A stretch of 52,256 nt of DNA from Gammaproteobacteria bacterium (GTDB lineage: Bacteria > Pseudomonadota > Gammaproteobacteria > Pseudomonadales > Azotimanducaceae): positions 1 to 52,256 of the forward strand of contig JABHYO010000205.1 of NCBI GenBank assembly GCA_018656865.1. Direction: 5' to 3'. Under the pieces are notes generated by a model that saw nothing but the letters and a program-made list of their open reading frames with translations, did no database searches and was not told the origin of the DNA. Below are positions 36,374-44,355 of this stretch, one piece after another. The position numbers and the translations under genes are program-made. Within the stretch, counting starts at the first letter, position 1. Each line of letters opens with the position of its first letter.

Positions 36374-37462
36374 CTAACGCTCAGGGTTAAACTCTTCATC
36401 GTACATTTCAGCGAGTATTCTTCTCCAGGCTTCATACTGGGTGTCGATAGTCCCGTTCAGTCGAACGACCCGACCGGCAATCTCTGTCGTCGTCGGCGCG
36501 GTTTCCCTGTCAAAAGATTCGCTCAGCTCCCTTAGCGCATCCTGGTTCATCTTCGCTTCTTTGAAAGTCTTATAGGTTCGCTCCATGGCATACCAGGACC
36601 CCCGGGTTGCTCCGCGGGTGGCATCAATCCCCGCCAGTCTTTCATTGCCCATGACTAGCTCGAAACTGTAGTACCGCCACCAGGCATAGATGGGACCCAG
36701 CGTGCGATAAAGACTTTCATAGTAGGCATCGACACTATCGGTAAATAAATACTCACTTTCCCTGATCTTCTGAACGCCGAGATACAACGGGTCATCAGCG
36801 GCGGGAAGCCCGGTTAGTCGAACTCTTTGACCGTCAGGGATGAGGTAACGATTAAAAGCTTGAGACGACAGCAGTTGACCATAACGAACCGTCGCCGTGT
36901 TGACGATCTCCTCATGGTCTTGTTCATTGAGTTGCGATGCCACCACCGCCATGTCGTTGGCAACACGATGGTACAGGTCACGAAAAGGATCGATAACGAA
37001 ATTCGGATCCGTCGCATAATCGATGTCATCTGCCACATCATGATAAACCTGATCTATCCAAACTCTGCCGGTGGCGTCGACAACACGCAGATGCAGCTTC
37101 AATTCAACACCGGTCGAAACGACTACGCGTCCGACAACAAGGATCTCAGCACTCGGATCGTTTCGCGGCACCACGCGTACCGCACCCCAGTGACCACTAC
37201 GATCCAGCGTTGTTTTCAACACATAGGGGAGATAGCGCTGCTCCACTGACCTGACTTGAGCAGCAGCGAGGTAAATAGAACCAGGAGTTGTCTGATCCGA
37301 CTCGAAAACACGAATGTTGACATTCAATCCTCCCCTGCCGGATGTTGCTACATCGAGTGCCAATGACTCAGCCACAAGCACTGCAAGGACTGAAGGTTCC
37401 GGTTCCTCCGGCACAGTCGTGCAACCGGCAAGCCAAAGCAGCAGACATAGCAAAACTCTCAC
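36374..37462 (-). CDS. Unrecognised lipoprotein
   Basis: About 362 residues from GTG 37462, which overlaps the stop of the upstream gene by GTGA and places the signal VRVLLCLLLWLAGCTT with lipobox LAGC at the N-terminus. The first half (about 25-180) alternates beta strands and helices (VLKTTLDRSGHWGAVRVVP, EILVVGRVVVSTGVELKLHL, VVDATGRVWIDQVYH), a pattern like TolB-N/LpoB-type envelope lipoproteins. The second half is helical and rich in Tyr, Trp and Arg. I do not recognise the family. It is convergent with the RND permease by 5 bp. Confidence 0.72.
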   Translation of the reverse strand: MRVLLCLLLWLAGCTTVPEEPEPSVLAVLVAESLALDVATSGRGGLNVNIRVFESDQTTPGSIYLAAAQVRSVEQRYLPYVLKTTLDRSGHWGAVRVVPRNDPSAEILVVGRVVVSTGVELKLHLRVVDATGRVWIDQVYHDVADDIDYATDPNFVIDPFRDLYHRVANDMAVVASQLNEQDHEEIVNTATVRYGQLLSSQAFNRYLIPDGQRVRLTGLPAADDPLYLGVQKIRESEYLFTDSVDAYYESLYRTLGPIYAWWRYYSFELVMGNERLAGIDATRGATRGSWYAMERTYKTFKEAKMNQDALRELSESFDRETAPTTTEIAGRVVRLNGTIDTQYEAWRRILAEMYDEEFNPER

Positions 37463-38124
37463 TGACTGCCCCCCAGAGTGCAGGTAGTCTGCTTCGCTAT
37501 GGTGTGCTCGCACCGGTACAGCCCTTCACCCGGCTCGAAGGGCATGTAAACTCTATTCAACGTAAAAGGAAATCGAATCCCTGCAATCCGAACGGTAGTG
37601 GCGATATTGAGCCTGCTCCGATCCTTGGCGATACTCAGTTTTTGCAGGACGTGTAATCCATCCGGCAATCCAATCTCAAATATCAGTTGATCCTCGTCCC
37701 AGGAGCAGACCTCAGCGCCAATAACACTTTCTCTTGCCTGCATATCGCGGAAATTGCAGATCAAAGTAAAGTCGTCGTTTCGGTGGATCTCGATGTGACC
37801 TGTATCCTGATCTACATTGAGAACGGTCGCCTGGGCTATCCTTTCGGCCAGCCTGCCGAGCCCAACAATAGAAGATAGATTCAGCCTCTGTGGATCCATC
37901 AGAACCCGACCCCGGTTGCCCTGTCTCTGCAGTTCCCGCTCAATGGCAGATTTGGTTTCTATATAGACACGCCGAATTTTTTCGCTCGGATGATCACTTA
38001 ACTGGTAATCCAGCTCCCAGTCTCCGGAAAAATCGACATCATGGGGATTGATCTCCGATGCCAAAACGAAGCAGGGTAGCGATGCCAGCAGAAGAAGACA
38101 CAGGCGTATTCCGGAAGACAACAT
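37459..38124 (-). CDS. Unrecognised periplasmic protein, partner of the lipoprotein
   Basis: A 221-residue protein with a signal peptide (LCLLLLASLPCFVLASE). The mature part starts DVDFSGDWELDYQLSDH, which resembles lipocalin/avidin-like extracellular domains that open with a G-x-W strand, and is mostly beta afterwards (LNVDQDTGHIEIHRND, LNIATTVRIAGIRFPFTLNRVY). The two C-terminal cysteines (YRCEH, TTCTL) could pair. It overlaps the lipoprotein gene by GTGA, so the two are coupled and probably work together in the envelope. Function unknown. Confidence 0.7.
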   Translation of the reverse strand: MLSSGIRLCLLLLASLPCFVLASEINPHDVDFSGDWELDYQLSDHPSEKIRRVYIETKSAIERELQRQGNRGRVLMDPQRLNLSSIVGLGRLAERIAQATVLNVDQDTGHIEIHRNDDFTLICNFRDMQARESVIGAEVCSWDEDQLIFEIGLPDGLHVLQKLSIAKDRSRLNIATTVRIAGIRFPFTLNRVYMPFEPGEGLYRCEHTIAKQTTCTLGGSQ

Positions 38125-38164
38125 GTAAGCCGCATTTCAATGTAGCATCATTATGTGTCAATCC

Positions 38165-38190
38165 TTGTGTCTACAACAGCGCAGACACAA
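38165..38190. promoter_or_regulatory. 8-bp perfect inverted repeat upstream of the divergent lipoprotein and SDR genes
   Basis: TTGTGTCT (38165-38172) and AGACACAA (38183-38190) are inverted with a 10-bp spacer, one DNA turn between centres. An extra half TGTGTC lies just upstream. This is a reasonable operator for the 141-bp divergent region. Confidence 0.4.
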
Positions 38191-38265
38191 AAGCACCATC
38201 CGGTCTGGACACTCCCGGCAATGACTGGCACCTTAGCTGCACATCACAGTCTGGAGAATCATCTC

Positions 38266-39135
38266 ATGAACTCGGAAACCAGTTTGAACCTGGAAAACAA
38301 AATTGCGATCGTTTCCGCCGCCGGACGCGGTATCGGCAAAGGAATCGCAAAAACACTGGCCGCAGCGGGTGCCACGGTCGTCGTCAACTCCTACAGCGAG
38401 GATACAACCCAGGAAACGGTAGATGAGATTCAGGCGAAAGGTGGCACAGCAAAGGCGATGCCAGGGGATATCACAGAGCCGGAAAAAATCCTTGATGTTG
38501 TCGACACCACACTAGCGGAGTTCGGGCAGATAGACATTCTTGTGAACAATGTCGGAGCCGGCCCGAAGTCAACCGACCAGCCACCTGATCATCCACTTGG
38601 TCCTGTCGAAGGCCTCTGGAATGCCCTTTATAAGCAAAACCTTTTGCCCGTTGTGCTAATGACTGAAGCGGTAGTCCCACACATGCAGAGTCGTCGCTAC
38701 GGCAAAATCATCAATATCTCTTCCATCGCCGGTCGTTCTTCATTCTCTGCCCAGATGCTGCGTAACTTCGTCCCGCCCAGTTACGGCGCCATGAAAGCGG
38801 CGCTGGTCAGCTACACCCAGACACTGGCAGATATGCTGGGTCCGGATAACATCAACGTCAATGCTGTCTGTCCCGGTATCGTCTACACAGATTCCTGGAA
38901 GGGCAATGCCGAACGCGCCGTTAAAGCCATTCCGGAGTTCAAAGGTCTGGATGCCCGCGAATGGTTCGAAGGCATCTTCCGCGACGACTACCCCTTAATC
39001 TTCGATCGCACACCCCTGCAACGGGAACAGACGGTCGAAGATATCGGCAATGCTGTAAAGTTCCTGGTCTCGGATGAATCCCTGAACATCACTGGACAAT
39101 CACTTATGGTTGACGGAGGAATGGTCAAGCTTTAG
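38266..39135 (+). CDS. Short-chain dehydrogenase/reductase
   Basis: About 289 residues from ATG 38266 (GGAG upstream); the frame is open 111 bp further but that part is not SDR-like. The cofactor loop is SAAGRGIGKGIA, with Ser replacing the usual Thr. Then come LVNNVGAGP, ISSIAGR and the catalytic Y-x3-K in SYGAMKAAL, and ITGQSLMVDGGMVKL ends the protein. An active NAD(P)H-dependent enzyme is expected, substrate unknown. A loop of about 25 residues before the C-terminus (AIPEFKGLDAREWFEG) suits a bulky substrate. Confidence 0.9.
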   Translation: MNSETSLNLENKIAIVSAAGRGIGKGIAKTLAAAGATVVVNSYSEDTTQETVDEIQAKGGTAKAMPGDITEPEKILDVVDTTLAEFGQIDILVNNVGAGPKSTDQPPDHPLGPVEGLWNALYKQNLLPVVLMTEAVVPHMQSRRYGKIINISSIAGRSSFSAQMLRNFVPPSYGAMKAALVSYTQTLADMLGPDNINVNAVCPGIVYTDSWKGNAERAVKAIPEFKGLDAREWFEGIFRDDYPLIFDRTPLQREQTVEDIGNAVKFLVSDESLNITGQSLMVDGGMVKL

Positions 39136-39251
39136 CGTGGGGCATCTGCCTGCGGTCTTGAGCGTACCGGAGTGCGACACGCCCTATTCGTGCAAGATGG
39201 CGCCAACACCTACCAGGCTTCTTGGCTAGTACTTATTATGAAAGTCTGAAC

Positions 39252-41318
39252 ATGCGTAATTCAGGGCCAATAACCTATCTGTTAACGACAGTGATCTGCT
39301 GTTGTCTGTCCCTGCCTGTTTTGGGTGCGGACGCTGACCCCATTGCCCGCGAGGGTCTGGTGGACCTCTCAGGTTGGGACTTCGATCGAGACGGCAATGT
39401 CGAACTGAAAGGTGAATATGAGTTCTACTGGAATCGGTTCCTGAATCGTCATGAACTGCTGACAGAACAAGCTGAGTACTTTGCAGAAGTGCCTGCTCCC
39501 TGGAATGGTACCTCGATCGAGGATGAAACCGTTGATAGACATGGCTTTGCCACCTATCGCCTTAACATCCTGATCCCGCCGGAACAGCCACGACTGTCAT
39601 TGAAATTACTTGATTTCGGCACTGCGGCCAGGGTTTTCGTAGATGGCGAAATGATGTTGAAGATGGGTCACCCCGGTATCAGGGAAAGAAGCACCCAGGG
39701 ACGCTACAAGCCATCCATCATCGACTTCAGACCCAAGGGTAATCGTGTCGAGTTGGTTATACACGTCGCCAATTTCAATCATCGCAACGGCGGTATCTGG
39801 CAACCGATCCTTCTTGGCACATCAGAAAAAATCCATTTGTACTCCGATCAGCAGATTGCCTTCGAACTGCTGCTTTTCGGCGCACTGGTGATGATCGCTA
39901 TCTACAATCTCGCCTTTTTTGCGCTCCGACCGGAAGGCTATTCGAATCTATTCCTATCTCTATTCTGTCTGTCAGCTAGCATCCGAATCCTCTCGGTCAA
40001 TGAACGCTTTCTTCTCCGGGTCTTTCCTGACATCGAGTGGGTCGCGTTCACCAAGATCGAATATCTTTCCTGGTATCTTCTGATACCGGCATTTGCGCAC
40101 TTCCTGATTAGCATCTTCCCTCGCGAAGTGGATCGAAGGGTTGTCTATGCGATCGACGGCGTATCTTTATTAGCCGTCGCCATTGTTCTGGTGACACCGC
40201 TCGCGGTCTACTCCTTCACGGCACCCTTTATGCAGGTCATTCACATCGCCGTGCTGGTTTACGGAGCATTCTGTCTTTTGATGGCGCGCAGAAATCGCCG
40301 CGAGGGTGCCAATCTGCTGCTCTTCGGTTATCTGTTTCTTTTTGCCTGCGCCCTAAACGATTTGTTGGCATTTTCCTGGATCATCGATTCACCCAGCCTT
40401 GTCGACATCGGCATCGTTGCCTTCGCGATCTGTCAGAGCATACACGCCTCATTCGACTTTGCGCTCTCCGTACAAACAGTTGAGCGGCAGCACCAACAGC
40501 TCGCCACCACCAGCCTGAAGCTGCAGACTCAGGAAAAGCTAAGGCTTGAAGCGGAAATCCAGTCAAGAAAGGTCTCCGCACGATTCAGAGAGTCCCAGCA
40601 ATTCGAAGCGCTCGGAATTCTCGCTCACGGCGTTGTTTCCGACTTGAAAGAATCGTTCGCAGAGGCGTCAGAAGAAGCAGAAGTGCTGGCAGAGGCACTG
40701 AAATCCAACCCGACATTACTTGCTTCCCTAAACAAAACCCGGGAGACCGCCGACCACAGCGTCGCCGTCATCGAGGATCTGCTCAGCCTCTCGACCTTTA
40801 ACAATGAACAACATACCACTGACGTCAACTTCGTCATCAACGATCTAATGAGCTCTCCCAAGATCATGGATCAGGCCATACTGAAGAACGTCAATCTCGA
40901 TTCACACCTGACAGAATCAATCCAGCCGGTCGCGGGATCCAAGCTGCACGTGCAGCGAATTCTCGAAAATCTGCTCAGCAATGCCCTCGACAGCCATCCA
41001 TCAGGAGGCTCGACCCTGGTCAGCTCTGAACAGATTTACACCGATGGCCGAACCCTTTTTTACGACAATCTGGACCCTGGCTATTTCGTCGTCATCGGCG
41101 TTGAAGACAAGGGCAGCGGAATTCATCCAGAAGACCTTGATTCGATCTTCCAGCCATTCTTTAGCAGGGGCGAGGTTCGCCAGAAAAATATGGGCCTGGG
41201 CATGTCCGTCGTGAGAGCCATCGTTCGCCAGCTCGGTGGAGGCATCGATGTGATCTCGGAGATGGGTCAGGGCACCCGGTTCGACATCTACCTGCCGGTT
41301 GCCATCACTTCCCGTTAG
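39252..41318 (+). CDS. 7TMR-DISM sensor kinase lacking the phosphoacceptor histidine
   Basis: About 688 residues from ATG 39252. A signal segment leads into a 7TMR-DISM extracellular domain (DLSGWDFDRDGNVELKGEYEFYW), then seven TM segments (about residues 200-400), a coiled coil and a kinase core. The H-box reads ALGILAHGVVSDLKES where the family has LGxLAGGIAHDFNN: the phosphoacceptor His is Ser (codon 40638-40640). The ATP domain keeps the N box ENLLSNALDSH, G1 EDKGSGIHPED, FQPFFSRG and G2 GLGMSVV. It may bind ATP but not autophosphorylate in the standard way. No response regulator is adjacent. Confidence 0.88.
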   Translation: MRNSGPITYLLTTVICCCLSLPVLGADADPIAREGLVDLSGWDFDRDGNVELKGEYEFYWNRFLNRHELLTEQAEYFAEVPAPWNGTSIEDETVDRHGFATYRLNILIPPEQPRLSLKLLDFGTAARVFVDGEMMLKMGHPGIRERSTQGRYKPSIIDFRPKGNRVELVIHVANFNHRNGGIWQPILLGTSEKIHLYSDQQIAFELLLFGALVMIAIYNLAFFALRPEGYSNLFLSLFCLSASIRILSVNERFLLRVFPDIEWVAFTKIEYLSWYLLIPAFAHFLISIFPREVDRRVVYAIDGVSLLAVAIVLVTPLAVYSFTAPFMQVIHIAVLVYGAFCLLMARRNRREGANLLLFGYLFLFACALNDLLAFSWIIDSPSLVDIGIVAFAICQSIHASFDFALSVQTVERQHQQLATTSLKLQTQEKLRLEAEIQSRKVSARFRESQQFEALGILAHGVVSDLKESFAEASEEAEVLAEALKSNPTLLASLNKTRETADHSVAVIEDLLSLSTFNNEQHTTDVNFVINDLMSSPKIMDQAILKNVNLDSHLTESIQPVAGSKLHVQRILENLLSNALDSHPSGGSTLVSSEQIYTDGRTLFYDNLDPGYFVVIGVEDKGSGIHPEDLDSIFQPFFSRGEVRQKNMGLGMSVVRAIVRQLGGGIDVISEMGQGTRFDIYLPVAITSR

Positions 41319-41319
41319 T

Positions 41320-41736
41320 TTACGCCTCTGGATTTCCCGTGGAGTGCCGCGTGGTCATATCGACCGGCGACCAGTCGTGGGCGGAATCGCTCCAATAGCT
41401 GGCTTGGGCTCTGATCCAGGACGGGTCATCCAGACTGCCCGCCTTGATGAATTTCACACCCGGTTGTTCCGCAACAAAACTGATGATCGGTGAACCGCAC
41501 TCGGGGCAGAACCCGCGACTGACATGGCCGCCATCAGTACCCACCACCGAATAGACCTTCAGTTCGCCTTCGATTTTCAGTTCATCTGCAGGTACAAATA
41601 CAATGGTCGCTTTACCGCTACCCGTTGCCTTCTGACAGTCCGTGCAATGACAATGTGCCGATGTAATGACTTTCTCTCGAGTGAATTCGTAGCGAATCGC
41701 ACCACATAGACAACCGCCTCTTTCGACCCCGCTCAT
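41320..41736 (-). CDS. GFA family (CENP-V/GFA domain) zinc protein
   Basis: A 138-residue protein with the zinc-binding pattern GGCLCGAIRYE, CHCTDCQKATGSG and FCPECGSPI that defines the GFA (glutathione-dependent formaldehyde-activating) fold. The family's wider role is S-(hydroxymethyl)glutathione or related thiol chemistry, but most members are uncharacterised. It overlaps the upstream SDR by ATGA (41733-41736), so the two are one operon. It is convergent with the sensor kinase, 1 bp between stops. Confidence 0.9.
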   Translation of the reverse strand: MSGVERGGCLCGAIRYEFTREKVITSAHCHCTDCQKATGSGKATIVFVPADELKIEGELKVYSVVGTDGGHVSRGFCPECGSPIISFVAEQPGVKFIKAGSLDDPSWIRAQASYWSDSAHDWSPVDMTTRHSTGNPEA

Positions 41737-42575
41737 CCACCAAAACCCGTAACCAGCGAATTATCGCGGCGCATGGCGGCCACTCTTTCTTCAAGCACAT
41801 CGTGCCAGTCAGGATGAGTCAGTATCCAGAAGTCATTGTTGCGGATCGCATTGACCACACGCTCGGCAACTTCCGATGGATCCATACCGTCCTGGGCCAG
41901 CATGGCACCGGCTCCCTGCTCAAACATCTCTTCCTGTTTGGAGCCTTTATGATCCTCAGCAGACTCCGCCGGCCGGTTGCGCTTGCTTGTAACGATCTGG
42001 GTGTTAATGGCACCGGGACAAAGCACCGATGCGGAAACCGGTAAATCTGTGCCATCTAGTTCCGAACGCAGGGTTTCAGTAATGCCAACGACACCGAACT
42101 TGGCAACATTATAAGGTCCAATTGTTGCCGTGGCCTGAAGACCAGCAGTGGACGCTGTATTGACCATATGACCTTCACCGGCTGCTTTAATCAGGGGCAG
42201 GAAGGCTTTTATGCCGTAGATAACACTCCAGAGATCGACTCCGAGAACCCATTCCCAGTCTTTAAGACTGAGATCCTCTACCGGCCCCGATACCACCACT
42301 CCGGCATTGTTATGTACAACATTGACGGCCCCAAACGTGTCCATCGTTTTTGCTGCCAGCGATTGAATGGCATCCCACTTCGAAACATCCGTGGGTACGC
42401 CGATCACCTCATGACCTTCTTCCGTGAGACTATCGACGGCACGACTCAAAGCGGCTTCCTCGATATCGGCAAGAACGACCTTCATGCCTTCCGCTGCGAA
42501 GCGGGTCGCTGTGGCCAGACCAATGCCACTGGCGGCGCCCGTGACAACTGCAACTCTGCCTGCGAACTCTTTCAT
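41733..42575 (-). CDS. Short-chain dehydrogenase/reductase
   Basis: About 280 residues from ATG 42575 (MKEFAGRVAVVTGAASGIG); a 13-residue longer start at 42614 lies in an inverted repeat and lacks a ribosome site. TGAASGIG, HNNAGVV, NTASTAG and Y-x3-K in YNVAKFGVVG are intact. The C-terminal LTHPDWHDVLEERVAAM tail is typical of a clade annotated with fatty-acid or steroid metabolism. It is operon partner to the GFA gene and divergent from the metallo-hydrolase at 42666. Confidence 0.92.
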   Translation of the reverse strand: MKEFAGRVAVVTGAASGIGLATATRFAAEGMKVVLADIEEAALSRAVDSLTEEGHEVIGVPTDVSKWDAIQSLAAKTMDTFGAVNVVHNNAGVVVSGPVEDLSLKDWEWVLGVDLWSVIYGIKAFLPLIKAAGEGHMVNTASTAGLQATATIGPYNVAKFGVVGITETLRSELDGTDLPVSASVLCPGAINTQIVTSKRNRPAESAEDHKGSKQEEMFEQGAGAMLAQDGMDPSEVAERVVNAIRNNDFWILTHPDWHDVLEERVAAMRRDNSLVTGFGG

Positions 42576-42600
42576 CTCTACAACTCCACAAAAAACTGAG

Positions 42601-42641
42601 GACAGTTTACTCATTTCGATAAGGAAAATGAGTAAACTGTC
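42601..42641. promoter_or_regulatory. 16-bp perfect inverted repeat between SDR and metallo-hydrolase genes
   Basis: GACAGTTTACTCATTT (42601-42616) and AAATGAGTAAACTGTC (42626-42641) are exact inverted copies around a 9-bp loop. It sits in the 90-bp divergent gap, so it can serve both genes as an operator or form an RNA hairpin. Confidence 0.6.
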
Positions 42642-42663
42642 TCCCGAACTTGCGGGAGAATGA
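42628..42663 (+). CDS. Possible 11-codon leader peptide
   Basis: ATG AGT AAA CTG ... encodes MSKLSPELAGE and stops at a TGA that overlaps the alternative ATG (42660) of the next gene. AAGGA lies just upstream (spacing short). It starts inside the long inverted repeat and its 3' end forms the following hairpin. Existence is uncertain. Confidence 0.25.
   Translation: MSKLSPELAGE
42640..42659 (+). promoter_or_regulatory. Hairpin covering the ribosome site of the metallo-hydrolase gene
   Basis: TCTCCCG and CGGGAGA are perfect 7-bp arms around AACTTG. The right arm contains the GGGAG ribosome site, 7 bases before GTG 42666. Folding would block translation. Confidence 0.45.
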
Positions 42664-42665
42664 CA

Positions 42666-43622
42666 GTGACGGCCTGGAACTATAGAAAGGGACTGCAGGA
42701 AACCGGAAACGGAATATTCAGCTATCTGCAGCCGAACGGCAGTTGGGGGTGGTCCAATTCAGGACTGATTATCGATGCCGATCAATCCCTGCTGGTCGAC
42801 ACCCTCTTTGACGCACCACTGACCAGAGAAATGCTCAAGACCATGCAAGATGCGACGGGTATCTCTGCAGAGTCAATTAATACGGTCGTCAACACACACG
42901 CCAATGGCGACCACACTCACGGGAACGGTCTCTGTACCCAGGCAGAAATCATCGCATCGGAAGCCGGTGCCAAAGAAATGGCAGCCTTTGGTCCTGAAGG
43001 ACTTCAGCAGATGATGGAAATGGCGCCAGAGTTGGGTGACACCGGCAAATATTTTATCGAAATATTCGGTCCCTTCGACTTCAAAGATGTTGCCGAAAAA
43101 CTGCCTACCCGAACCTTCTCCGAAGAGCTGAAAATAAAGGTTGGAGACAAGACTGTTGAGTTGAAAGAAGTTGGCCCGGCGCATACACGAGGCGACGTAC
43201 TGGTTTTCGTCGAAGAAGATAGTACGGTTTTTACCGGAGACATTCTGTTTGTCGACGGAACACCGATTATGTGGGCTGGCCCAATCAGTAACTGGCTTAA
43301 AGCCTGCGATCTGATTATCGAACGCAGGCCTGAAGTGATAGTACCAGGCCATGGTCCTATTACTGACGTAGCCGGCGTAGCCAGAGTAAAAGACTATCTG
43401 AGCTATATCGACGATGAAGCGCGCAAGCGCTTCGACGCAGGCATGTCAGCGAAAGAGGCTGCCCTGGACATCACTATCAGCGACTTTGACTCCTGGACAG
43501 ACGCAGAACGCATCGCCGTTAATGTCGATACACTGTTTCGTGAATACAGTGGCGATACCTCCGCTCCCAATACGCTGGAGATATTTGCCCTCATGGCTGA
43601 AATCAAGAGATCGCAGGGCTGA
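42666..43622 (+). CDS. MBL-fold metallo-hydrolase
   Basis: About 318 residues from GTG 42666, chosen because GGGAG is 7 bases upstream; the ATG at 42660 is only 1 base from it. The metal motif is VNTHANGDHTHGNGL (H-x-x-x-D-H), with AHTRGDVLVFV, FTGDILFVDG and PGHGPI as the later ligands, so both metal sites look complete. The layout resembles quinoprotein-relay or alkyl-sulfatase-neighbour MBL proteins. Four bases separate it from the nucleoside phosphorylase. Divergent from the SDR/GFA operon. Confidence 0.9.
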   Translation: MTAWNYRKGLQETGNGIFSYLQPNGSWGWSNSGLIIDADQSLLVDTLFDAPLTREMLKTMQDATGISAESINTVVNTHANGDHTHGNGLCTQAEIIASEAGAKEMAAFGPEGLQQMMEMAPELGDTGKYFIEIFGPFDFKDVAEKLPTRTFSEELKIKVGDKTVELKEVGPAHTRGDVLVFVEEDSTVFTGDILFVDGTPIMWAGPISNWLKACDLIIERRPEVIVPGHGPITDVAGVARVKDYLSYIDDEARKRFDAGMSAKEAALDITISDFDSWTDAERIAVNVDTLFREYSGDTSAPNTLEIFALMAEIKRSQG

Positions 43623-43626
43623 CACT

Positions 43627-44355
43627 ATGGCTTTCATGCCGATTCTAAATATCGAAGGCACCGAAATTCCAGAGAGAATTCTCGTCGTTGGCGACCCCGG
43701 TCGCCTGGACAAGGTCAAAATATTTCTTGATGACGTCAAAGAGATTAGCAAGAACCGCGAGTACCACAGCATCACTGGCAACTACGACGGTGTCCATATT
43801 GGTGCCGTTTCACACGGTGTCGGTTCAGCCGGGGCAGGCGCCTGCTTCGAGGAAATCTGTCGCGCAGGTGCAACGCGCATCATCCGTGCCGGGTCCGCAG
43901 GAGGATTACAACAGGGTATTGGTGCAGGAGATATCGTTATCGCCAGGGCTGCGGTAAGGGAAGATGGTCTCTCAAATAAACTGGTTCCCGCGGGATATCC
44001 CGCAGTCGCCACACCGGATATCGTTATCGCCATGCGCGACGCAGCAACGTCGTTAACTATTGACGCCCACGAAGGTCTCATCCTGACTTCGGACATGTTC
44101 TATCCACACGATGTCCTGGGCAGCGACCTGCCCCTTTGGCAACGAGCTGGTGTAACTGCAGTGGAAATGGAGGCGGCAACCCTGTTTGTAGTCTGTGGGT
44201 TGCATCGTGTCGAAGCCGGCGCAGTTCTCGCTATCGACGGCAATCCGCTCGATCAGGATGGTGGCTCAATGGAAACCTACAATCCACACCAGACCTCGGT
44301 CGATGAGGCGATTACTCATTCCATCGAAATCGCACTTCGTGCGTTGATTACCTAA
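43627..44355 (+). CDS. Nucleoside phosphorylase (uridine/purine phosphorylase family)
   Basis: About 242 residues from ATG 43627, 4 bp after the preceding stop. The phosphorylase-I fold is shown by VVGDPGRLDKV (phosphate loop), RAGSAGGLQQGIGAGDIVIA, VEMEAATLF (ribose-binding Met-Glu) and the late IDGNPLD. It would cleave a nucleoside with phosphate. Closest in pattern to uridine phosphorylase, but base specificity is not certain. It is co-directional with the MBL protein and convergent with the thioesterase, the stops overlapping in CTAA. Confidence 0.9.
   Translation: MAFMPILNIEGTEIPERILVVGDPGRLDKVKIFLDDVKEISKNREYHSITGNYDGVHIGAVSHGVGSAGAGACFEEICRAGATRIIRAGSAGGLQQGIGAGDIVIARAAVREDGLSNKLVPAGYPAVATPDIVIAMRDAATSLTIDAHEGLILTSDMFYPHDVLGSDLPLWQRAGVTAVEMEAATLFVVCGLHRVEAGAVLAIDGNPLDQDGGSMETYNPHQTSVDEAITHSIEIALRALIT

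Noticed and set aside
42576-42614. Longer start for the minus-strand SDR (ATG 42614)
   Set aside because: It lies in the inverted repeat without a ribosome site; MKEFAGRVAVVTG is the canonical SDR start.
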